Assembly (NCBI GenBank): GCA_012976225.1
Contig: JAAVVG010000006.1
Coordinates: forward strand, 558,001 to 622,000
Origin: Golubevia sp. BC0850
Lineage: Eukaryota; Basidiomycota; Exobasidiomycetes; Golubeviales; Golubeviaceae
Length of the DNA: 64,000 nucleotides
Direction of reading: 5' to 3'
Shown here: positions 49,632 through 60,468 of the stretch, in pieces
Layout of the letters: each line of letters starts with the position of its first letter
Position numbering within the stretch: the first letter of the stretch is position 1
Translations under genes and position numbers: made by a program
Notes under the pieces: model-generated
What the model was told of the DNA's origin: nothing
What the model saw: the letters and a program-made list of their open reading frames with translations, nothing else
Database searches by the model: none

Positions 49632-50696
49632 TCAGAATTTACCTGTCAGAGAAGGAAGAGATTGGGCGGAAAAAGAGAAGTCGTGGGGATCATCAGCAAA
49701 CAATCTTTTTTCGATGTCTTTCTCGCTCAAAGTCAACTCACCCTTGAAGAGATTCTTTCCCATTTCTCTAGCGGTGATCCAACAAGTCACACCGAACGTT
49801 GGGAAATCCAAGGTGGAAGAAATGACATCTGCGAGTCCGAAAGGCATCATAGGAGGGATCCAACCTTGAGCGTATTCCAAAGCCCAACATCCTCCTTCTG
49901 GCATCATGTATTGCTTGACTGTTCCGCGGGGTAAGTAATGTTGAGATCCTGGTGGGTAACGCTGGGAGGTAGGCAATAAACAGAAGGGAAGAGCGTGAGA
50001 AAAAGAAAGCCCACAAATCGGGAAAAGAAATGATTTGACACTTCTTTCTTCCAAGACTTACCTCAGCTTCCAATGCGCCAGCTTTGAAGGCGAATTGCTC
50101 TCCAGTCAAAATGTGGAAGAAATCGTCTGCGGTGTGCCTTCCAGTGTGACCCTCAGTTCCGATAGGAGTACCAAAGAAGATCAAATATTCAGTGATTGAA
50201 GCATGTAAGATGAACATTGAACCCATAGCTCCTCCAGCATTGTTGAACATCCATTCTGATTCTTGTTCGATTGAGTGGGTGTTGAGGTAAGGAGACCATT
50301 TTGGGTTGGATTGAAGACGTTGTACGATGTCCTGCATCAAGAAATGAGTAGAGTTGTGGTTTTCAGAAAGCGCTGATAGAGCCACTTGGTGAAGTGATTG
50401 AGGATCGAAAACATAAAAATTTGCCTAGAAATGTCAGGGAGAGATGAGATTGATGGGAGAAGATAAGAGATGGATCAGAAGAAGTCGAAAGACGAGCATG
50501 CTGATCGCAAACAGGCTGCGACTCGAGTGGTAAATTAACTGACCCTGGCGTAGTCTAAAGCAGTGAATACTGCGATGAAGGCGGCCGCAACAATAGAGAA
50601 GAGCATCTTCTTAGACATCGAGGAAGGAGAAGAAGACTTTGACTTGTTGGAAGAAGGTTGAGGAGTGGAAGCACGGGTTTTCTTCCTTCCAGTCAT
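49632..50696 (-). CDS. ERG2: C-8 sterol isomerase
   Basis: Erg2 moves the sterol double bond from C8 to C7 in ergosterol synthesis at the endoplasmic reticulum and is related to the sigma-1 receptor. Exons 50544-50696, 50062-50424, 49742-49961 and 49632-49642 give 248 aa. A Ser/Lys-rich cytosolic head is followed by one membrane anchor at about residues 31-47 (MLFSIVAAAFIAVFTAL). The conserved core is intact: EWMFNNAGGAMGSM, TEYLIFFGTPIGTEGHTGR, HYLPRGTVKQYMMPE, WALEYAQGWIPPMMPFG and STLDF. The final exon is only 11 nt (completing Gly, then Lys-Phe-stop), matching the short family C-terminus. The head is longer than in baker's yeast. Confidence 0.96.
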
Positions 50697-51163
50697 TGTG
50701 TTTGTTGGAGAGGGGTTGAAGGAGAGTTGGAGTAGAGTAGAAGTTTAAAAGAGTGTTACGAGGGAAAGCAAAAGGGAGGGGAATGCCCAAAGAAGGATGG
50801 AGTGGGACGAGGAAAGAATAAAGATCAGAACAAAAAGCGCCCTCATTAATCGTATGATGGCTGGAGCACTGAAGAGGGCTTAAATCCTCCTTGCTCGTCC
50901 GAGCCCTCTTCTTGTCCTTTTTTCTGTCTTTCTCGATCTCCGAAAGCAGATCTAGGACAATCAGGAGATGAAATTCGGTGCCTTGCTTTGTCTATGTAGA
51001 CAAAAAGCTTGGCGGCGTAAAGTCATCACAGTCTAGGTGTTGGTTCCAGAAAAGGGGATGAGGGTTCTCGTTCAGAGAGAGCGTATTTATACATAGCACC
51101 AATTGGGAAAGCAAAAGAGATGGATTCCAACACACTTGAAAGTCGTTGACACGGCTCATACCC
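50697..51163. promoter_or_regulatory. ERG2 promoter region
   Basis: The 467-bp spacer lies between the start of ERG2 and the end of the WDR7-like gene, both minus strand. A sterol-response motif was not evident. Confidence 0.35.
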
Positions 51164-54100
51164 TTAAGCAACGTTGAAATTCATAGAGGCTTGACCAACG
51201 TTCAACCTCACGCTTCTATCGTTCTGCCATTCAAAAGAGACAGCTTCCAGAGCATCCGCAGGAGACAGCGATCCTTCAAGAATCAAGCAAAAGATAGAGA
51301 CGGGAGTCAGTCCCAGCAAGCAACCAGGTTTTCTTTCTCTCCTTCCTCTCCAGACTCACCAGCTTCTCCGATGTTGAAGTCAATGGCCTTGTAAGCGCCA
51401 CTAGGATCGTTGCCGCCTTGTCTAGGCATAGTTCCAGGATTGAATAGACCAGTAAAGCTGTTCCCAACTTTCCAGATCAGCGCTTTTCCCTCTTCGAGAC
51501 TGATGCTGACCAGTCTTCTACCATCTGTTGCAAATTCTAGACCACTGAGAGTATTTCGATGACCTTCCAGAACGTATAGCCTAGTAGCAGTCTTGAGGTC
51601 ATACATGATGATAGCTCCTTCATGAGTACCGACTGCTAACCTCTGAAGCTTGCCGTGGAAGGCTATCGAAGGATAGGCTGAAACGAGTTCGGAGATCATG
51701 ACAGTTGCAGCTTGAACCACCGCCTCCCGCATAGCTGTGTTGGTCGGATCCAAAGACTTCACGACCGCTTCAGCTAGACGTGGTAGATTGGGATACAGAA
51801 TCAGAGGTTTCTGAGATGGACGGAGAAGAAACGGGACGAGTCAGCCCAGTAAGGTAGCAGGTTCAGAGCTCTTGAACGCGAAAACTCACTCTTCGGACCA
51901 TGAAAGCCACGAGTCTCATAGTAGCACTACAATGAGCCGGGGATCTGGCATGTAGAATGTCCAACGATAGCGTAGTCATGAAGAGAGGAGTGTTGTCTGC
52001 TGCTATCTGAAGCGTCGCTTGCCTAGCAAGAGCACGATTCTCAGCGATGGCTCCTGATTCCTTCGAAGTTGATAGAGCAAAGAGAGAACGAACGACCTCC
52101 ATAGCATCGAGATAGTGTTGCCACGTCGAGAAACCTCTGCAACAGAGCTCGATTGCCAGAGCTTGGTGCATCGGTCGGTTCTCATCGTCGATGTAGAGCG
52201 AAATCGAAGAGGCGATGTCCTTGAGAAGACTGGAAAGAAGCAACAATGGAAGTGAAGCACGATTAGTAGAGACAGGTATTGGGATCCGCGAGGGCGAAGC
52301 ACTCACGTTGGAGCTAACATCTTGTAACGCTCTGCTGCGATAAGACCTAGTAGACTGAGAGCCAGTGGCCGAGTCTCTTCTGGCGAATTGGATTTAGAGG
52401 GAACTGAGAAAGTTAAAGAGAGGAAGAGGCTTAGAATCAGTGTCATCGGGACGATTTAGAGAAAGCAGTCGATCAATTGGTGCTCACGAGAATCGTGCCA
52501 AGCTTCACAGAGAGAGTCGATCTCTGTCTGAGACAACCTGTCCAAAGCAGCAGCGAAGAGAGCCCTTGCAGCCTGCTGAATTTCGACTGAAGTTCAGTCC
52601 GATCAGAACAAGGGAAGGAAATGTCAGACCTTGGTCGCTCAAGAGGGGTGGAAATAGTTTTCAACCTCTCCAATCACTCACGGTTTGAATCCATGAAATA
52701 AGAGGCTAGAGCAGGTAAAGAAGATGGCTGGTAAGCTTCTCCGACCACATCTGGAAGATCGATGAGAAGGAAAGTGATGATCGAAGTAGCTGGGACTTCC
52801 AAGTCTTGAGCGTGCGAGAGCACTCCCAGCATGGCGACTAGAGATAGTAGAAGATCCGTAGTGGTAGAAGTTGAAGCCGTCCAGGTGTCATCAGGAGATG
52901 ACAGAACTGCTCGAGCCAAGAATCCTGGAGAGCTGAAAGTTCCAAAAGTTGGATTGGAATCCACCTGCGAAGGACCCATGATCCGGCTGATCGTCTCTTG
53001 AGCGTTCGAAGTGAGTGAACACGAGGGAAGAAGAGCTGATAGAAGCGGTTTGAGAATTGAAAGAGCTTTCTTAGCTCCAGCAGGAGAAGCTTTGGATCTA
53101 CCAGCAGAAGCAATACCACTTCTTCCAATCGTCATGAAGGCATCGGGTGGTGGTAGAGCTAGAGGATCTTCTGAAGCCGACGATTGATTCGGAGCTCCTC
53201 TGATAGAAGCAGTTTGACTGGCAGAAGTCGGATTGACAGCTTTGCTAGCGGCTTCGATAGCTCTTCTCATATCAGCCAGAACGGTAGTGGAAGCCAATCC
53301 TCTGGCGGAAGGAATGACAGAAAGAACTCCGTTGGATCCCTTCTCTCTCTTGGCCATGGTTGGATCAACGTCGTACTGACTCCAAGATCCCTTTCCGTCC
53401 TCCAGCAGGTTTAGCGCTTGCTCCAGTCCGACGCTCCTTCTCAGTTCTTGGCTTCTAGCATCCCAAAGTCTTGCCTTTTGATCATCGTAAAGAAGTAGGA
53501 GCTCGTCTGCTCTGGAAGCTACACGCTCCAGCCTGGCACCAGTTCCCTTAGCTCCTCCTCTGCCTGGGACCATCGAGAGAAACTTGAATCCGTCCAGACC
53601 TATGATCGACATAGTACCGTCGGATGAGATGATGAGTAAGCATCCATGCAATCGAACTGCATTGTCTGAGGAGCCAAATTGAATCACAGTGGTGACGGGG
53701 GAGGTAAAGAGAGACCAGTCCGCTTGAAGTTTCAAAGTTGTCGAATCCCAAATCATCACGTCTCCTTCTTCAGTTCCACCAATGATATGTTTACTTGAAG
53801 TTCTGAGGTTCGAGACCAGCTGCAGGAGAGAGATCGTGCCATTGTACCTAGAAGAGGTCTCGCTTCTGAGATCCGAATCCTTGAGAACGATTTCATCTCG
53901 ATAGGAGCGGCGAGTCGTCAGATCCAAGAGCGGCGAGAGGACGAGCTGGCCAGAGGAGAGGGCTACCACGACTCTTTCCATGCTGAGGGGAAGGATCGAA
54001 ACTACTGAGACCTCCTCCTGTGATCTCTTGACGTCGATATCAGAGTCCGAACCCAGATGGGAGCACCCGTAGACGAGGATCGGCTGCTTGGTTTCCAAGT

Positions 54101-57100
54101 CTGTTCTCCAGATGTTGAGTTTTCCATCACGAGAGCTAGCCCACAAGCTCTCGCCCTTCTCATCACCTTGCGAGACAAAGGAAGAATCGACTGAGGAGAT
54201 TTGCGAAACTTGTGAGTACTCAGAGATGACGATTGAGTCTGCCTTGATGAGCCCTGCTGCTCGGACAGAGTCCTGACGGAATCAAGAAGCAGAGAAGGCA
54301 AGTGAGCATGAGGTTGTGAATCCTCCGTTTCCAGCACCCTTCAAACCGTACTCACATCAAATTGCAGTATGGCCTTCTTTCCGTCTACGGAGAGACGCTT
54401 GATTGAAAGCAAGCTACTGAAATCCAAGGTCGTCACTGCCAATTTCTCAATCTTGTCTCCGAGAAGTTTTGCGACCTATTGATGAATCGATTAGAGAACA
54501 AAAATGATCAGGACCAAACGCCATGTTTGCCTCTCACAGAACTCCGACCAACACTCACCAGCAGCCTGCTCTTACTCCAAATCCATACCAACTCATTCTC
54601 GAGATCGAATTCCACTCCCACGACTTTCCCAATCCTTGAAATTTTCGCCACTTCTCCAAGGTCCTTGATCTCAATCTTCCCTACCTCTTGCACTGGTAAA
54701 GCAGCTGTCCGTTTATCGAGTTGAGAATTTCTCTGAAATGGCAAATGGAAATCGAATCGTTGATTTGTTGAAATGACGCTAGGAGTTGAAGGTTGAGAAT
54801 TGGATTCTAAGATGACTGGTTGAATTTTCGGAGAAGCATTTTGAGACTGAGAGGTACCATTCCCGTTCCCGTTTAGGTTCAAGGTTGAATGGACTGGAGG
54901 TTGATTATTAGAAGTAGGTGGGTTGAGATCGTGGTTGGAGTTCGAATTTGAAGAAATGTTGATATCTGAAATCGGATCGATTATTGATCCTTTTTCGCTT
55001 GAAAGGGGAAATGAAATCGATTGTACATGATCTGATGAATCGAGGTAGAGAATCTCCAGCTTTCTCGAGGATAACTTCTCAGAAGAAATTATAGCCGAGG
55101 GATTCGTCTTCGGCTTGATATGTTGTAGTTGGATGGATTTGAGTAGAGTAGGAGGCTTTTCTGATCTTGGGGACCTTTCGATCTTGAGCAGGCAGGCTCG
55201 TTTGTTGAGAGAGTCGAATGCAAGGAGTAAACCAGTCGTTCCATCTTTCACGAGCTCTTCAACTTCGACTGTCTTCACCTGCTTGAGATAGATGGATTCC
55301 ATTTGAGCGAACCTAGTAGCCGAGCTGATTCTTTCCAGATTCGAGGAACTGGAGTTTTGATTTCCGGTTTTGGATGCCCCAGCATCAGATCCAGCTCTTG
55401 ACCTCCCACCTAGAGGAGTTTCGGATCTCCTTAGAGCAGCCAGAGTGGTTGCCAAAGGCCCAGAGCTAGTAGAAGGAACGGCAATAGTCGGAGCAGGGCT
55501 TTTCTCAGGTTCGTAAAGACTTAGTTTGGAGAGGTTGAGAGTAGAACGGAGAGTTCCATCCTCCAATGACCATTGAGTAAGAGTTCCAGATTCTTGAAGA
55601 ACAACTAGAATAGTGGGTTCTAGTTCTAGCTCTCCTGTTCCTTCTTGACCTTCAGAATTGGGGACTGCATCGGAGAAGAGAGTTGAAATCCCAACAACTT
55701 GCGATCGATCTGAAGTGAAGAACTGGAAAATCGGAGAAAACTGATTCAAGTCTTGAGGAAGCGCTGGAGAGTTCAAAGTTGGGAGTTGGTTGAGATTTGA
55801 TCGATCCAGAGAAGGGGTGTGACTTGATCTACGAATTCCAGATTCCAAACCTTCAGTCTCGATCCTCGGCCCTTGATTCTCTCTCTCTCCATAAGAAAGC
55901 TCTCTCTTGAGCATCTTGGTTTGGGAATAGGAAGTCCGATTCGGTGATAGAGTCCCATTGGTTTCCGTCCTCGAATGAGAATGATGATGACCTTGATACG
56001 TAGAAGAAGTAGGATGACCCAAACCAAGAGCTCCCATCATGCTTTCAACCATTCCACCTTCTTTCTGACCAGCATGATATTGAGCTTCCAATTGACTTTC
56101 GGCATCTTTCATCTTGTGATTCTCGTCCTGGTTATTCTCAGCCATTGCATTGACATTTGAAGTTTCAGGAGTATCTCTCCCACTTGCACTTGAATTGATC
56201 CCAGAGATCGAGGCCGAAGAAGAAGAAGGAGGGTTTGCACTGCTGAATTCACTTGAATCGGTCACTATCTGATTGAGAGAAGTTGAGGCCATTCCAGTTG
56301 GACTGATTGGACTCCCGAAACCAGCAAAAGGAGGATGAGAATGTGATTCTTTGTTCTTTTGATGACTTGGGTTCCTATTGGATTGTCTAGAAGTATGACT
56401 ATGAGTTGAAGGAGTTGGAGAATGAGTTCTAGAAGGCCTGGAGGATCTATCTCTTGTACTTGTTGGAGACATGCTGATAGAGGAAGATGAAGGTGGTAGG
56501 TTCACATCATTTCCTCCACTCCCGTTCGCTTCCTGTTCGAATGCTCCTCCAGATAAATCTCTACTCTTTCCCTTTGAATTGGATTTGTTGGATCTTAGAA
56601 GCCAAACGGTTCCATCTCTCAATCCTAGGGCTATCCTCTCTCCTTCCATTCCTCCCAATCTAGCCTTCCTACCATCACTGGTTCTGGATTGATCATGGTC
56701 CAATTGCTCTCTTAGACCCGATGATTGACTTGTAGGGGATGAAGAGACGTTGATTCGAGGTACGTTACTGAAGGATGATGAAGACCCAGCTTCCCCTTTC
56801 CCTTTCCCTTTCCCTTTCCATTGACCTCCTGCTTGTTGCTGCCAGGATGAGATGCAAGTCACCCATTTCCTCTTGCTCTTGCTCTTGATGGAGCTGGTTG
56901 TGATTGAAGCTTGTTCTTCTTGCCATGGATCTGAAGATGAACTTGATTCGGATGATGAGATTGAGTCTTGATCATCTTCTCGGTCTTGATGATGGTCTTG
57001 ATGATGATTAGTAAAAGAAGAGTGAGAATGATTGGCAGTAGTAGCAGCCGCTGTAGCTGTAGAAGAATTGAATTCTCTGTACCATCTCTTGTGCCAATCT

Positions 57101-57210
57101 AGAGGTGGCGCTGGATTGTTATCGTTTCTGGCTGAGAGTGAATGTGAGTGATTAGGTGAGGAGGTAAGATTGAGTGAGATGGCTAAATTAAGAGGTTTAG
57201 CAGAGGTCAT
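51164..57210 (-). CDS. WDR7/rabconnectin-3-beta-like giant WD40 protein
   Basis: Exons 54559-57210, 54356-54475, 52682-54272, 52488-52586, 52307-52403, 51890-52229, 51360-51810 and 51164-51273 give 1819 aa. N-terminal blades (LGLRDGTVWLLRSNKS, LVWIWSKSRLL, LWASSRDGKLNIWR) are separated by a long Ser/His/Asn-rich insert at about residues 220-480. Middle blades include HIIGGTEEGDVMIWDSTTL. A helical region (QQAARALFAAALDRLSQ, LLGLIAAERYKMLAPTLLKDIASSI) is followed by C-terminal blades (RLAVGTHEGAIIMYDLKTA, ATDGRRLVSISLEEGKALIW). This order is that of WDR7, which in animals regulates V-ATPase assembly and acidification. The last exon was added because it restores SLSPADALEAVSFEWQND. The fungal function is inferred. 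Confidence 0.85.
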
Positions 57211-57325
57211 TGGGAAGAATGAGAGAATGAATGAGACTGGAAGAGAGTATATGAGAGAGAGAAGGAACTTCGATGCTCGACGCTGTCTACTACTACCAAC
57301 TCACTCTCTTCATCCATTCTCGATT

Positions 57326-59053
57326 ATGGCCACTAATGGAACGACATCCAATCCGAATCCAAAAACTCTTATTCATACAACCGATACGTTTCGACCTTTA
57401 CTGAAGAAATTGACTCTTTCTGCAAGTTTACCTTCAATCAATCCATCCTATCCTCCCAAACCTGCAGGGCCAGCTCTATCTCCTTCAGAGCTTCTTGAAC
57501 TATTTCAACATCTCTCAGATCCGAATTTCACTTCTTCTCATTTGAATCATTCTCAAATCGGTTCAGCTCTGACTTCTTTAAGACTAACCGGTTTAGATTC
57601 AACTTCAGTTTCTTTAGCTTGTGCAAGTCAAGTCTTTTTGGCCAGTAGTTATGCTTTGCATGTACCTACTCTACAAACTATAGATAATGGTCGAGAGAAC
57701 TCAGGGACAGAAGCAGAAGCAGAAGGAGGGAATGAAAGTAGGAGTGGCAATGGCAATCAGGAATCATTCAAGATTCAACAGGAAATCGAAAATTATGATG
57801 GAGCTCTAGATTTGGTTGGAACTGGTGGAGATGGACATGATACTTTTAATGTTTCAACTACTGCAGCTATGGTAGCTGCTGGTGTCGAGGGAGTTAGGAT
57901 ATGTAAGGTGAGTCACGGTTCTTGATCCTTGAAGGTGGGAAGAAAGGTTAAAGTTCTGGGACAATTACTTTGGACAAGGTTTAAGAATCACAAGGATAGA
58001 AATCAAGATCGAATTTGTTTCTTCTTTCAAGAAATCAATCTAAAGACGGGGATGTTAGGCAGATAGGGACCGTCGCTGAGAGTAGCAAGAAGCAACCACA
58101 AGGGAAAAATTGAATCTCATTGAAAGAGGCTCCCGAGATCTGATCGGTTGAAACTGTTGCTGACATTCAAGAGTATCAATAGTCTTTGAGAGAAGTTGAT
58201 AATATTGAGAGAAGGTCATATTGGAGGTTCAAGATCAATAAAAGCTTCTTCTGCTGGGTTTTCCTCTACCCTCTTGGACCTCCTTCAGTCTTTGGAGATG
58301 ACCTGGGTAGCACATATCCAACCCAAGGCAAATTCCAGCATTTTAATTTTCTGGGGATCAAAGAACGAGAGCTGAATGCCTTTGGCTATCTAGTTTGAAC
58401 CTTTCTATCCGGAAGGGATTTCGAGACGAGGGGCCTGGGTTTGGAGTGGGGGTCAATTTAGATGGGAAAAGAGGTGCAGAGCCACAGTAATTCTGCTCGT
58501 CTTGGTGACAGCTCTTGGAGAGTCACTGTAGAATCAGCGTGTCTATGAATTGTTGAGACACAAAGCGTTTCACCACATAGACCTCCCAAAAGTTCTCTAA
58601 CTTTAATGCCAACTCTAACTCTCTCCCCTTCCTTCTTCTCTCTTCCCAACACTATCCAGCACGGAGCCAAAGCCTCCTCCTCAACCTCAGGTTCAGCAGA
58701 TCTTCTAATATCACTCTCAATCCCACTACTTTCATTAACTCCATCGATTCTCAAACCATTATTACCAACATGTTCCTTTACATTTCTATTTGCTCAACTT
58801 TTTCATCCATCTCTAGGACCTTTAGGACCTATTAGAAGAGCATTAGGTTTCCCAACGATTTTCAATGTCTTAGGACCTTTGATCAATCCTGCTAAACCTG
58901 GTCGTTGTATTTTAGGAGTTCATTCTCCTGGATTGGGATCCGTTTTTGCGGATGCTTTGTTGAAAAAAGGGATTGGAAGAGCTTGGGTCGTTTGTGGGAA
59001 AGAAGGGTTGGATGAAATTAGTTGTGAGGGGGAAACTGATGTGAGTGAAAAAA

Positions 59054-59091
<38 letters not shown>

Positions 59092-59862
59092 ATTTGGAAT
59101 GGATGGGGGTTTTAGGGTTTTTCGGAATTCTGACACTCATCTCCCACCCCTCGGAATTTTCTTTTGGATTTCCTAACTTCTTTGGGAAACAAACAGGTCT
59201 GGGAATTAAGAGATGGAGAAATCCGACATTTTACAGTTTCACCTTCTGATTTCGGTTTACCTTCACATCCATTAAGTCAAGTGACTTCTTGTTCTTCAAA
59301 TGAGAATGCTTCAATAGTTTTACATATGTTATCATCAGAAGAAGAAAACCTACCTTCAGAATCTTTAAGCAAACCTTTAAGCCTTTCGTCTCAAACACTT
59401 CTTTACAATCAAGATTCTCAAGAAGTTCAACAAGCATCTTCAGCCGATTTCCCAACTTCTCACAACCTACCTCCAATCCCTTCTGGAGTAAATCTTCGAG
59501 CCTTAGCAGATTACACACTTCTACAAACCGCTGCACTTCTTTACGTTGGTGGGAAAGCTTCGAATTTAAAATCAGCGGTTGATTTAGCTAGGAACTCAAT
59601 GAGATCTGGAAATGCTAGAAAGGAAATTGAAAAGTTTGGTAGGTTGAGTAGAGAAGGGGTTAGAAAGAAAGAAGAGGAGGATAGAAAAAGAAAAGAAGAG
59701 GAAAAGATTAAGGAATTCATGAAGGTGAAAAAGGAAAGGGAAAGGGAAAGAATTAGAAGTAGAACTGAAAGCATTGGGGTTGGTGAGAATGGAGCTGGGA
59801 ATGGGGATCAGTATGAATATTATCCTTTACCTACTAAGGAGGCTGGAGTTGGGACGGATTGA
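57326..59862 (+). CDS. TRP4: Anthranilate phosphoribosyltransferase with C-terminal extension
   Basis: This enzyme joins anthranilate to PRPP, the second step of tryptophan synthesis. Exons 57326-57907, 58660-59040 and 59197-59862 give 542 aa, well above the usual 340-380. The PRPP loop is GTGGDGHDTFNVST near residue 165. The KHGAKASSSTSGSADLL motif is formed exactly across the first splice. NVLGPLINPAKP and GVHSPGL follow. Extra length comes from a Gly/Glu-rich insert near residue 130, a Ser/Pro-rich insert near 370-410, and a charged helix at about 474-525 (KEEEDRKRKEEEKIKEFMK). The first intron is 752 bp and the second contains T34. Both are unusual here. The promoter is shared with the WDR7-like gene (115 bp). 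Confidence 0.93.
57908..58659 (+). other. Unusually long TRP4 intron, 752 bp
   Basis: Donor GTGAGT and acceptor CTATCCAG are good and join K|HGAK in phase. It is about five times the typical intron here. I looked for a snoRNA (C and D boxes) and a nested gene and found no convincing one. Confidence 0.7.
59057..59090 (+). repeat. Poly-T tract, 34 bp, inside TRP4 intron 2
   Basis: A run of 34 T begins 16 bp after the donor site. It is not the acceptor polypyrimidine tract, which lies more than 100 bp downstream. Confidence 0.9.
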
Positions 59863-60468
59863 TGGCAGACAGATGAAAAAGATGGAAAGACTGGGACGGG
59901 ACGGGACGGGACTGAGACTCCAGCGCGGCTCTGAGTCGTTCAAAAACTTTAAAACCTATCCATCTTGTAATGTGATTTTCAGAAACAGATGCTTGGCTAA
60001 TTTCCTTGTGATTGACTGGGTGACTTGCGATGTGCGTTCATGAGAGAAAGAGGCGATTTTTCAAGAGAAGCAGGGGAAGCAGGGGAAGCAGGGGAAGCGC
60101 AGCGATCCGCCAATGCCAACCAACCTTTACCCTCTGTTAGACTGGCCCATTCTGTGAAGCTCGATGTCGACTTAGTGTCGCTTTTGATGGAAAATCGGTG
60201 AATCGAGTCAACCAGGTCCAACTTGCAACGGTTTGCCAGTTCCGAGTATGCGAATTGCGATCACCGATTCAAAATCTTGAAATCTCGATTCTTGACCGGC
60301 TCATCTGATTGCGTGGTAACTGTCCGTCCCTTCCAAACCCAAAGACGTTCATTCTGCTTAAGTAGTTGGCACTGATACCCTTTGAAGGTGCATTCATCAA
60401 GTTTGTTCCAACTCAAAAGCAGCAAGTTTGAAAGGTTAGGAGGTCTGCAAAGCACATCCTTTTAGAGA
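59863..60468. other. Spacer TRP4 to Zn2Cys6 regulator
   Basis: This holds two short tandem repeats, GGGAC x4 at about 59893-59912 and the 10-mer GAAGCAGGGG x3 at about 60066-60098. No gene was recognised. Confidence 0.5.
60066..60098 (+). repeat. Short tandem repeat, 10-bp unit GAAGCAGGGG
   Basis: Three complete copies and a partial one are visible directly. It is a minisatellite-like array in noncoding sequence. Confidence 0.8.

Noticed and set aside
57908-58659. Intronic snoRNA or nested gene in the long TRP4 intron
   Set aside because: CTGA and ATGA-like words occur but no C/D-box pair with terminal stem, and the longest frames have no motif.
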